A stretch of DNA of 15,368 bases. It comes from Actinomycetota bacterium (GTDB taxonomy: Bacteria; Actinomycetota; Actinomycetes; S36-B12; UBA5976). Positions 1-6,092 of this stretch are shown in pieces; the first letter of the stretch is position 1; the number at the start of each line of letters is the position of its first letter. The stretch spans positions 1 to 15,368 of the forward strand of contig VGAH01000016.1 in the NCBI GenBank assembly GCA_016870945.1, in the 5' to 3' direction. The notes beneath the pieces were generated by a model that was not told where the DNA came from, did not search any database, and saw only the letters and a program-made list of their open reading frames with translations. The translations under genes were made by a program, and so were the position numbers.

Positions 1-1248
1 TCTAATGACAGTAATAACCTTGTCGATATTTAGAATCGCAATTAGCAACCCCTCGACCAAGTGCAGCCTGTCTTTAGCACGCGCCCGCCTAAATTCACTA
101 CGCCTTGTGACCACCTCGACTCGGTGTTCTAAGAAGACTTGCAACATCTCGATTAGGCCCAGAGTCTTTGGTCTACCCTCGACCAAAGCCACGGCGTTGA
201 CAGCAAATGACTCTTCCATCGGGGTTAGCCGGTACAGATCGCTTAAGACCTGCTCTGGCTCTGCACTTGATTTGAGCTCGATGACCAGCCTTAGGCCTTG
301 TTCCATATCGGTTAAGTCGGTTATTCGAGAGATGCCTGAGATCTTCTTACCGTCTACTAAAGCCTTGATGCGAGCAATCACGCGCTCAGGGCCAACGTTC
401 ATCGGCAACTCAGTAACCACGACCGCACTCTTTCGATTCGGCAGTTTCTCGATTGCAGCCTTTGCCCTCATGCGAAACTGGCCGCGCCCAGTTTCGTAGG
501 CCTCGCGCACCCCGTCCAAATCAATGATTGTGCCCCCTGTTGGCAGATCTGGGGCAGGCAATAACTCCATGATCTTTGGCAGGTTCGCGCGCGGGTGCTC
601 CAGTAAGTACTTAGCGGCCGCCACGACTTCGCTGACGTTATGTGGGGCGATGTTGGTCGCCATACCCACTGCGATACCGCTGGCACCGTTTACCAGAAGA
701 TTTGGTATTGCGGCCGGCAATACCGCTGGTTCTAGTTCTCGTCCGTCGTAGTTTTCTTCGAAGTCCACCACGTTTTCATCTAACGACTCAGTCATTGGCA
801 GAGCCGCGTTGGCTAGTCGACATTCGGTGTAGCGCATAGCTGCCGGGCCGTCGTCAGGCGAACCGAAGTTGCCATGACCATCAACCATCGGAAGGCGGAG
901 CGAGAAGTCCTGGGCCATACGCACGAGCGCGTCATAAATTGCCGCATCACCATGTGGGTGCAGTCGGCCCATCACCTCACCGACGACGCGCGCGCTCTTT
1001 ACGTGCCCGCGATCAGGGCGAAGCCCCATCATCGCCATCTGATACAAAATGCGCCGCTGCACAGGCTTTAGCCCGTCGCGCGCATCGGGTAGCGCCCGGG
1101 CGTAAATGACCGAATACGCGTACTCCAAGAAGCTCGTCTGCATCTCTTTTGAGACGTCAATGTCAACTATGCGTTCGACGAAGCCCTCTGCTTTCGGATT
1201 GGCTTTGGGCTTAGTGCGCGTTGGGGTTTTAGTTTTTTTGGCAGGCAT
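1..1248 (-). CDS. parC: DNA topoisomerase IV subunit A (ParC), 3' end outside window
   Basis: Breakage-reunion subunit of a type IIA topoisomerase, which with ParE would decatenate daughter chromosomes. The reading frame is open for 416 codons from an ATG at 1248 to the window edge, so the C-terminal part is missing. After a Lys/Pro-rich N-terminal tail (about residues 1-20) come the winged-helix signature HPHGDAAIYDALVRMAQ (97-113) and AAMRYTECRLA, with catalytic Tyr140 (codon 829-831). The text SPDDGPAAMRYTECR looks more like actinobacterial ParC than GyrA, but GyrA cannot be fully excluded without the C-terminal domain. Position 102, equivalent to E. coli GyrA Ser83, is Ala; Asp106 (GyrA Asp87) is kept. 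No Shine-Dalgarno is visible. The start lies 31 nt from the divergent DUF5998 gene, so the two promoters must be very compact. Confidence 0.88.
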   Translation of the reverse strand, partial: MPAKKTKTPTRTKPKANPKAEGFVERIVDIDVSKEMQTSFLEYAYSVIYARALPDARDGLKPVQRRILYQMAMMGLRPDRGHVKSARVVGEVMGRLHPHGDAAIYDALVRMAQDFSLRLPMVDGHGNFGSPDDGPAAMRYTECRLANAALPMTESLDENVVDFEENYDGRELEPAVLPAAIPNLLVNGASGIAVGMATNIAPHNVSEVVAAAKYLLEHPRANLPKIMELLPAPDLPTGGTIIDLDGVREAYETGRGQFRMRAKAAIEKLPNRKSAVVVTELPMNVGPERVIARIKALVDGKKISGISRITDLTDMEQGLRLVIELKSSAEPEQVLSDLYRLTPMEESFAVNAVALVEGRPKTLGLIEMLQVFLEHRVEVVTRRSEFRRARAKDRLHLVEGLLIAILNIDKVITVIR

Positions 1249-1279
1249 GCCGGGCAAGCATGCGTGAGAGACTGCCGTC

Positions 1280-1867
1280 ATGGGAGTGACCGACACGGCT
1301 TCGGCATTGCGTGATGGTCTGAAAGCCGAAATAGAACAAAGCGGCTATTACCCGGCTCTGGTCATTGACTCGGTAATCGAAGCCCTAGGCGATGAACCAG
1401 TCAGCGCCTATGTCGTACACCACGACGCAACCTTCGACCGCGACGAATTGCGCCGCCATTTGTCAGCCCTCGTGCTCACCCCGACTCGCTTAATCGTCGG
1501 GCACACCGATGAGTTCCCAGCCGATGACAAATCACCTAAGCCCTACGCAACTGCCGTTACTGAAGCGGTTTCGTTGGAGTCGGTGAACTCAATCGTTGTT
1601 TCTAGAACCGTCTCAGAACCGGCTCAATATCGGACGGGGGCTGGCCCCTTCGAAGTAATGCTCACCATCGGGTGGGGGGCGGTATCGCGTGTCGAATTAG
1701 AGCCAGCCGGGTGTGGCGACCCAACCTGCGAAGCCGACCACGGTTTTACCGGCTCGATGTCTAGTGATGACGTGTCATTGCGGGTTTCTCGCGCTGGCGA
1801 CGGTGACTCAGTGGTCGAGCAGGTCTTGGCTTTCGCCCGCGCACTGTCTAAAGCAACAGGCCGCTAG
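1280..1867 (+). CDS. DUF5998 family protein
   Basis: Conserved actinobacterial protein of unknown function, 195 residues, full length for the family as I remember it. Recognisable family text includes SGYYPALV near the N-terminus, LVLTPTRLIVGHTDE in the middle, and LTIGWGAVSRVELEPA leading to CGDPTCEADHG (Cys145, Cys150, His154). That Cys-x4-Cys-x3-His cluster could bind a metal, but this is inference. No signal peptide or membrane segment is seen, so it should be cytoplasmic. The ATG at 1280 has no Shine-Dalgarno; a weak -10-like GAGACT lies 6 nt upstream, consistent with a leaderless transcript. It is divergent from parC and convergent with sepH. In other actinobacteria I recall this family beside an alkaline-phosphatase-family gene, which is not present here. 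Confidence 0.88.
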   Translation: MGVTDTASALRDGLKAEIEQSGYYPALVIDSVIEALGDEPVSAYVVHHDATFDRDELRRHLSALVLTPTRLIVGHTDEFPADDKSPKPYATAVTEAVSLESVNSIVVSRTVSEPAQYRTGAGPFEVMLTIGWGAVSRVELEPAGCGDPTCEADHGFTGSMSSDDVSLRVSRAGDGDSVVEQVLAFARALSKATGR

Positions 1868-1892
1868 AAAAACTCGGGCGCACGAAGCGCCT
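1868..1892 (-). terminator. Intrinsic terminator of the MFS-sepH transcript
   Basis: On the minus strand, 12 nt after the sepH stop codon, AGGCGC and GCGCCC pair around a TTCGT loop (1892 to 1876; five Watson-Crick pairs plus one wobble). They are followed by GAG and then five T residues (1872-1868). This is the normal shape of a Rho-independent terminator for leftward transcription. On the plus strand the hairpin is followed only by AACTTTCG, so termination of the DUF5998 transcript would be weaker. The T-tract abuts the DUF5998 stop codon. Confidence 0.7.
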
Positions 1893-1904
1893 AACTTTCG
1901 ATAT

Positions 1905-2762
1905 TTACTCGCGCGGGCGAGCAGGAGTTCCAAAAAGGATTTCGTCCCACGAGGGGATCTTCGGGCGAGCTTGCTCAGCAGTTACTTCGCCAACATCAAA
2001 GACTTCGTCTGTATCGTCTTGTTCGGGTTCTAATTGCTGCTCGGGTTCTCGATGCTGCTCTGGTTCTAAATGCTGCTCGGTTTCTAAGTGTTGCTCTGGT
2101 TCCAATTCGGGTTCGGGTGCCAATGGCGCGGGCACACTGACCAATCGACGCGGGGGCTTCTCGGCGGCAGGTGTGGCGGGTGGATCGATTTCCATCAACC
2201 ATTCGGCCTCTGCATCGTCTGGCGCAATAGACGACACGCTTGCGTCGAACAACCACTTAGCTTCGCGCGGCCCATGAGCGGTTCGGTAACTCAACTTGAT
2301 AGCCCAAAGCCCGTCTTCTCTTCGCCAGGCGTCCCATTCGAGCGCGACTTCGTCGCTGGCAAGTGACTCCAACCGGTTTGCCACCACTTCAGAAAGCGCG
2401 ACTTGCTCGTTGCCTTTTCTAAGTTTCACGGCCGCGGCTCGCTCTGCGATCCACGCGCGCTCATTCACTATTGGGGCTAAGTACCGCATCACGCGATCTA
2501 TTGCCACACCGGTTTGCTGCACGATTTCTTCAGGCGAGTGCCCCATGCGCAAACGAAGTTGAATCTCTGCCGGTGTCAACTCGCCAGAGTCGTTACTTGC
2601 TTGGGCTGTGGGCTGAGGGGCTGGCACCTTTACTCGAGCCAATGCAATTGACGAAAGCAAACGCTTATCAATCGCTACTTCGAATGTAGAACTCGATTCA
2701 TCGTCAACTAGGACGAGAGCAGTGCCGTCTTCATTGATGTCATCGAATCGCAATTCACGCAC
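1905..2762 (-). CDS. sepH: Septation protein SepH (DUF3071)
   Basis: Actinobacterial cell-division protein; in Streptomyces and Mycobacterium SepH binds FtsZ and promotes its assembly. The 285-residue product begins MRELRFDDINEDGTALVL, matching the family N-terminus. It carries the helix-turn-helix segment LTPAEIQLRLRMGHSPEEI...VMRYLAPIVNERAWIAE at about residues 62-106. A long Glu/Pro/Gln-rich linker with a six-residue repeat (EPEQHL-like) follows, then the conserved C-terminal tail PSWDEILFG (270-278). The start is GTG at 2762; there is no Shine-Dalgarno, but CAAACT lies 7 nt upstream (2770-2775), suggesting its own leaderless promoter. It lies 39 nt downstream of the MFS gene on the same strand and ends just before an intrinsic terminator. 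Confidence 0.95.
   Translation of the reverse strand: MRELRFDDINEDGTALVLVDDESSSTFEVAIDKRLLSSIALARVKVPAPQPTAQASNDSGELTPAEIQLRLRMGHSPEEIVQQTGVAIDRVMRYLAPIVNERAWIAERAAAVKLRKGNEQVALSEVVANRLESLASDEVALEWDAWRREDGLWAIKLSYRTAHGPREAKWLFDASVSSIAPDDAEAEWLMEIDPPATPAAEKPPRRLVSVPAPLAPEPELEPEQHLETEQHLEPEQHREPEQQLEPEQDDTDEVFDVGEVTAEQARPKIPSWDEILFGTPARPRE
2017..2106 (-). repeat. 18-bp tandem repeat inside sepH
   Basis: Five imperfect 18-bp units at 2017, 2035, 2053, 2071 and 2089 share a TGCTGCTCxGGTTCT core (plus-strand reading). They encode repeats of a Glu-Pro-Glu-Gln-His/Gln-Leu/Arg unit in the disordered linker of SepH. The period is a multiple of three, so unit gain or loss would keep the frame. Confidence 0.75.
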
Positions 2763-2769
2763 GCGGTGC

Positions 2770-2775
2770 AGTTTG
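2770..2775 (-). promoter_or_regulatory. Possible -10 hexamer of sepH (leaderless)
   Basis: CAAACT on the minus strand ends 7 nt before the GTG start of sepH, the spacing also seen before the KimA-like and aconitase genes. It has one mismatch to TAnnnT. No -35 was identified. It overlaps the inverted repeat at 2773-2788. Confidence 0.35.
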
Positions 2776-2788
2776 GCATCAGTGCCAA
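2773..2788. promoter_or_regulatory. Perfect inverted repeat upstream of sepH
   Basis: TTGGCATCAGTGCCAA is a perfect 6-bp inverted repeat with a 4-nt centre, in the 39-nt gap between the MFS and sepH genes and overlapping the putative sepH -10. It could be an operator for a dimeric repressor, or an RNA hairpin attenuating read-through from the MFS gene. It has no adjoining T-tract on either strand, so a standard terminator is less likely. Confidence 0.4.
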
Positions 2789-2801
2789 GCCATGGCTCGA
2801 T

Positions 2802-4022
2802 TTAGGTGACAGTAGGTGCGGGGGTGTCGCTCACTCGGGGCAATGCTCGAGCTAGTGAGCGAAAGCCCAGCCCAATCGAAATCGCCGCACCTGCCCCACA
2901 CGCCACAAGCAGCACGTAGCCAGAACTTGCCCCGTAGTCATCGATTAATGCACCGGCAATTGCCGCGGCAGCAGCGAGCCCAACCCCAAGGCCTGAGGTA
3001 AACCACGTGAACCCTTCGGTTAGGCGACGATCTTCTACGAGTCGCTCAATGACCGCGTACGACGTGATTAGAACTGGCGCTATCGAAAACCCGGCAAGAA
3101 AGACGGCAACCGTCATCAGGTAAATGTCATGGATGAAAGGCAACGGAATCGCAAGGGCTGCAAATATCGCAACGAAAATCGCATACCTCGCAACCAGCCA
3201 GCTGCGCAAATGCAGCGCACCGACTACCAGCCCGGCAATCAAACTGCCCGCCGAATAACTTGCAATCAATAACGCCGTTGATTCAGGGAATCCCTTTTCT
3301 TCTGCGAATGCGACTGCGCTTACCTCAAAAGCACCGAAGACCCCGCCCGTCATGACCGAGACGATTAGCACCCACACAAACGGTGGCATTTTCAATAGCG
3401 GCTGATCTTTGGTAGCTGGGCGCTTAATGGCTGGGGGCTGTGTAGCTCGCTGGGGCACCAGCAACAAGACACCCAAAGAGACCAACACCCCTGCGACTAC
3501 TAGCCCCATCACATCAGAGACGTTTAGAACCAAAACCGTTGCAACGACCGGCCCAACAACGAATATGACCTCGTCCGCGATGCTCTCGAGGGCTAACGCG
3601 GTATGTAGTTGTCTCGGCGTGCGCGTGACGAAGACCCAGCGCGATCGCACCAATGCACCGATGGGCGGTGCCGTTGCGCCGCTAACTGCAAATACGAGCA
3701 TCTGCAAATAAACCGGCCAACTCAGCACGATCGAGCCAAGCCCTAGCCCTAGGGCGGCTACGTGCAGGGCGGTTTGAACAGGCAGCACGCGGTCTTGGCC
3801 TAAACGGTCTGCCCAGCGCGCCGTGACTGGTTGGCAGATTGCTGCGGCCACGACGAAGGCTGCAACAACCAGGCCAGCTTGAAAATAAGAATCCGTGCGA
3901 ATCTGTATAAGCAAGATGATCCCGAGGCTGTACATCGCGATCGGAAACCGAGCCACCAGCCCAGCTGATGTGAATGCTGCCGCACCCTTGATGCGAAGAA
4001 TCGACAAATACGGCTTTAGCAC
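2802..4022 (-). CDS. MFS transporter
   Basis: Membrane transporter of the major facilitator superfamily, 406 residues, about 12 hydrophobic segments, normal length. The loop after the second segment carries a motif-A-like RWADRLGQDR (69-78). A charged central loop (about 194-210, QRATQPPAIKRPATKDQ) separates the two six-helix halves. The substrate cannot be read from the sequence; drug or metabolite efflux is possible. The start is GTG at 4022, with TAGCCT 6 nt upstream and no Shine-Dalgarno. It is the first gene of a leftward unit with sepH, an association I recall from other actinobacteria, and diverges across 50 nt from the phosphatase gene. Confidence 0.88.
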   Translation of the reverse strand: MLKPYLSILRIKGAAAFTSAGLVARFPIAMYSLGIILLIQIRTDSYFQAGLVVAAFVVAAAICQPVTARWADRLGQDRVLPVQTALHVAALGLGLGSIVLSWPVYLQMLVFAVSGATAPPIGALVRSRWVFVTRTPRQLHTALALESIADEVIFVVGPVVATVLVLNVSDVMGLVVAGVLVSLGVLLLVPQRATQPPAIKRPATKDQPLLKMPPFVWVLIVSVMTGGVFGAFEVSAVAFAEEKGFPESTALLIASYSAGSLIAGLVVGALHLRSWLVARYAIFVAIFAALAIPLPFIHDIYLMTVAVFLAGFSIAPVLITSYAVIERLVEDRRLTEGFTWFTSGLGVGLAAAAAIAGALIDDYGASSGYVLLVACGAGAAISIGLGFRSLARALPRVSDTPAPTVT

Positions 4023-4028
4023 TAGGCG

Positions 4029-4034
4029 AGGCTA
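4029..4034 (-). promoter_or_regulatory. Possible -10 hexamer of the MFS gene (leaderless)
   Basis: TAGCCT on the minus strand matches TAnnnT and ends 6 nt before the GTG start, placing the transcription start at or next to the start codon. Confidence 0.45.
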
Positions 4035-4072
4035 GTCGTTCATCTAATAGGCCGTGCGCCACAATTGAGTGA

Positions 4073-4903
4073 GTGCCCGCAGATAACGAGTTGAAGATAA
4101 GTCAAACTGAACTTTCAGACATAGCGGCACTTGCTCTACAAATCGGCAAAGAAGCTGGCGATCTTGCGGCCAATCGCCCAGCCAATCTCGAACTAAAGAC
4201 GAAGTCGTCCAAAACTGACTTAGTGACTCAAATGGACACAGCAACCGAACGCCTAATTGTCGAAAGACTGCGTGAGAACCGCCCGCATGACGGGGTGATC
4301 GGTGAAGAGGGGACGGCGACCGCACCTACTGGTGAGCACCAGATCACTTGGGTCATTGACCCGATAGATGGCACCACTAATTACATATACGAACTGCCCG
4401 CGTGGTCGGTCTCGATTGGGGTCGAAGTGGCTGGCATACCCGCGGTTGGCGTTGTCGTGGCACCGGCATTGGGTGAAACCTTCTTTGGCGTACGCGGCGA
4501 GGGGGCAAAGCTCATCGCCAAGGGCAAGTCGCTGTCGCTAAAGGCAAACACCATAGATTTTTTGGCAGACGCACTAGTCGTAACAGGGTTTAGCTATCTA
4601 GCAGCTGACCGAGGCAATCAAGCAGACGCAGTGTTCGAGCTGTTGCCAATGGTTCGAGATATTCGTCGCCTTGGTTCAGCAGCCCTAGATCTTTCATACG
4701 TTGCAGCCGGGCGGGTAGATGCTTTTTATGAGCAGGGCCTTAATCACTGGGACTACGCCGCCGGTGCCTTGATTGCCCGTGAGGCGGGTGCTCGAGTCGA
4801 GTCCTTAAGAGGTGGCCCGTTGTTTAAAGGCACCACCATTGCTGCGGCCGAACCACTTTTCAGCAATCTCTCAACTATCTTGGCAAAAACGCCAATTCCT
4901 TAA
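4073..4903 (+). CDS. Inositol monophosphatase family protein (SuhB-like)
   Basis: Mg2+-dependent, Li+-sensitive-type phosphatase that probably removes phosphate from myo-inositol 1-phosphate or a related sugar phosphate. In actinobacteria this supplies inositol for phosphatidylinositol and mycothiol; the exact substrate is uncertain. The 276-residue product has the metal-binding Glu pair in IGEEGT (78-79), motif DPIDGTTN (96-103) with Asp96, Asp99 and Thr101, and the second family motif HWDYAAGALIAREAGA around Trp226-Asp227. Length is normal and no signal peptide is present. The start is GTG at 4073, with no Shine-Dalgarno; CACAAT lies 7 nt upstream as a weak -10. In the corresponding M. tuberculosis region, suhB lies near the DUF4193 and dut genes, supporting orthology. 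Confidence 0.92.
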   Translation: MPADNELKISQTELSDIAALALQIGKEAGDLAANRPANLELKTKSSKTDLVTQMDTATERLIVERLRENRPHDGVIGEEGTATAPTGEHQITWVIDPIDGTTNYIYELPAWSVSIGVEVAGIPAVGVVVAPALGETFFGVRGEGAKLIAKGKSLSLKANTIDFLADALVVTGFSYLAADRGNQADAVFELLPMVRDIRRLGSAALDLSYVAAGRVDAFYEQGLNHWDYAAGALIAREAGARVESLRGGPLFKGTTIAAAEPLFSNLSTILAKTPIP

Positions 4904-4939
4904 GACTTTTGCGGTAAAAACTGGGTTAATTCACAAATT

Positions 4940-4957
4940 GGGCATGAAATCGTGCCC
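4940..4957 (+). other. Strong hairpin in the suhB-DUF4193 gap
   Basis: GGGCATG and CGTGCCC pair (seven pairs including one G-U) around an AAAT loop, 37 nt after the phosphatase stop and 66 nt before the DUF4193 start. No T-tract follows, so this is not a textbook terminator. It may be an mRNA structure in the DUF4193 leader or an RNA processing/attenuation site. The rest of 4904-5023 shows no other gene. Confidence 0.35.
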
Positions 4958-5004
4958 ACGGACGTTGCAGAAGGTGACAACACCCGCCAAACTCTGCCGC
5001 GTCT

Positions 5005-5011
5005 AGGGAGG
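5005..5011 (+). promoter_or_regulatory. Ribosome binding site for DUF4193
   Basis: AGGGAGG is a strong Shine-Dalgarno sequence 12 nt before the GTG at 5024. The spacing is longer than usual, but the GTG is the only start that matches the family N-terminus (VATDYDAPRKTD). It implies a leadered mRNA, unlike the operon-first genes nearby. Confidence 0.5.
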
Positions 5012-5023
5012 AATTCTAAAAAA

Positions 5024-5320
5024 GTGGCAACTGATTACGACGCCCCGCGTAAGACCGACGAAGAGCTCGCAGAAGAGTCTCTCGAAGAGCTTAAGGCGCG
5101 TCGCAACGACGAGTTAACGGCTACCGTTGACGTTGACGAGGCCGACCTTGCTGAGTCAATCGAACTACCGGGCGCTGACTTGTCTTCAGAGCAACTAAGC
5201 GTTCACGTCTTGCCTACTCAGACTGACGAATTCACTTGTGTCAAGTGTTTCTTGGTGAAGCACCGAACGCAACTTTCACGCAAAACGTCAGCTGGGTTTG
5301 TCTGCCTCGATTGCGACTGA
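5024..5320 (+). CDS. DUF4193 family zinc-ribbon-like protein
   Basis: Small, acidic, actinobacteria-specific protein of unknown function, 98 residues, full length. It opens with the highly conserved ATDYDAPRKTDEE and continues EELKARRNDE, then LPGADLSSEQL and VLPTQTDEFTCVKCFLVKHR. It ends with a second Cys pair, so Cys72/Cys75 and Cys94/Cys97 form a likely Cys4 zinc knuckle. I set the start at GTG 5024 because the family begins exactly there; the open frame extends 24 codons upstream to an ATG at 4952, but that extension resembles nothing in the family. Its 3' end overlaps the convergent DUF4235 gene by 33 bp. The partner or target (possibly RNA polymerase or RNA) is unknown. Confidence 0.93.
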   Translation: MATDYDAPRKTDEELAEESLEELKARRNDELTATVDVDEADLAESIELPGADLSSEQLSVHVLPTQTDEFTCVKCFLVKHRTQLSRKTSAGFVCLDCD

Positions 5321-5581
5321 ATTAGTAGAAGTCTCGCGCTGAGTAATCACGTCATCGACTGCTCGTAGGGTTCGGTTGATTAACACGTCGACCGTTGCGA
5401 CTACGGCTGCGGTGATTGCCGCCCACAAAATGATTCGCCCAATTGATACGTTGTCATCGGCTGCATTGGGCGGGTTCTTACCCGTCCTTTTTTGGTAAGC
5501 ATTGTTCAAGCCCTTGCGAGTAGCCCACGTTGCGGTGATTGTCAAAGCTGGCCCTAGTAGCTTGCTTGCTGGCTGACGCAG
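5288..5581 (-). CDS. DUF4235 domain protein, probable CTG start
   Basis: Small predicted membrane protein of unknown function, 97 residues if it begins at CTG 5581. The text SKLLGPA...WATRKGLNNAYQKRTGKNPPN, then a hydrophobic helix IILWAAITAAVVATVDVLI near residues 49-67, matches the DUF4235 pattern (KLLG..., ARK, TGKxPP, membrane helix). The only canonical start, TTG at 5545, would cut off the conserved SKLLGPA. An in-frame TAA lies five codons above CTG 5581, and AAGGA lies 6 nt upstream of that CTG, so a CTG start is the best-supported reading. It follows the DUF3093 gene by 2 nt and is probably coupled to it. It overlaps the 3' end of DUF4193 on the other strand. Confidence 0.72.
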   Translation of the reverse strand: MRQPASKLLGPALTITATWATRKGLNNAYQKRTGKNPPNAADDNVSIGRIILWAAITAAVVATVDVLINRTLRAVDDVITQRETSTNSVAIEADKPS

Positions 5582-5583
5582 AG

Positions 5584-6039
5584 TTAATCCTTATTTGAAG
5601 AAGTGAGCGTGTGCTCAAGGCTATCTGGCCGCTTACACGAGATGTACCAGTAAGGGTGTGGGTCTGCGGGATCAGTGATTTCAACCAAGACGGCCCCGCC
5701 TAACCAGGGTCGCGATGCCATGAACGCGCGAGCGTCAGATTTGACGGTGCGAAGCTCTCGCGCTGACTTACCTGAGGTCGCCACGACTTTGCCCACCCAC
5801 TTTCGCGGCAACACTGCACGATTGACAGCAAGCAAACTTTCGTCGACTCGAATTGTTAAGCGAGTAGCCCACATGGCCCAAGACATGACTGCCACTCCGA
5901 CAGCTGCGACCAACCAGCCAACCCAAGGTGCGATTTCGCCTAAGGCCCGATCGAATGAAGCACCGATAAGTGCGATCAAACCCAGACATGTCAATACGGC
6001 CCACCAGGGCCAAAAGGTTGTTTCTTTGTACGTGCGCAC
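5584..6039 (-). CDS. DUF3093 family membrane protein
   Basis: Actinobacterial membrane protein of unknown function. Two hydrophobic segments near the N-terminus (FWPWWAVLTCLGLIALIGA and APWVGWLVAAVGVAVMSWAM) precede a soluble domain with family text RPWLGGAVLVEITDPADPHPYWYISCKRPDSLEHTL. I chose the GTG at 6039, giving MRTYKETTFWPWW, because family members have only a short lead before the first helix. Upstream in-frame TTGs at 6048 and 6069 are possible; the 6048 TTG has TACGTT 9 nt upstream. The gene is divergent from the thioesterase-dut operon, as Rv2698 is from dut in M. tuberculosis, and its stop region carries the Shine-Dalgarno of the following DUF4235 gene. Confidence 0.85.
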   Translation of the reverse strand: MRTYKETTFWPWWAVLTCLGLIALIGASFDRALGEIAPWVGWLVAAVGVAVMSWAMWATRLTIRVDESLLAVNRAVLPRKWVGKVVATSGKSARELRTVKSDARAFMASRPWLGGAVLVEITDPADPHPYWYISCKRPDSLEHTLTSSNKD

Positions 6040-6079
6040 CAGGGTCAATGATTGCCCAACGTATGGCAACTAGAAGTGG

Positions 6080-6092
6080 TAGGTCTTACCTA
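6080..6092. promoter_or_regulatory. Inverted repeat between DUF3093 and thioesterase operon
   Basis: TAGGTCTTACCTA is a perfect 5-bp inverted repeat with a 3-nt centre, directly abutting the GTG start of the thioesterase at 6093. The left arm begins TAGGTC, 7 nt before the start codon, where a leaderless -10 would lie. The site could therefore be both promoter element and operator, able to act on both divergent genes. Confidence 0.4.

Noticed and set aside
5..499. Open frame of 164 codons on the plus strand at the left edge
   Set aside because: It lies antisense to the topoisomerase gene, whose minus-strand frame contains the catalytic Tyr and the HPHGD motif; the plus-strand product has no recognisable domain.
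3682..4062. Minus-strand open frame of 126 codons overlapping the MFS start
   Set aside because: It is an out-of-frame shadow of the MFS gene; the MFS frame has the expected hydrophobic segments and the motif-A-like loop.
4940..4957. Hairpin considered as intrinsic terminator of the phosphatase gene
   Set aside because: No T-tract follows on the plus strand (ACGGACG), so only an RNA structure of unknown role is claimed.
4952..5023. ATG start 24 codons upstream for DUF4193
   Set aside because: The ATG reading uses the 3' arm of the hairpin as coding sequence and adds residues absent from the family, whose proteins begin exactly at ATDYDAPRKTD.
5970..6092. N-terminal extension of the thioesterase
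   Set aside because: The 41 extra codons run antisense through the start of DUF3093 and lack any family similarity; the GTG at 6093 next to the palindrome is a better start.
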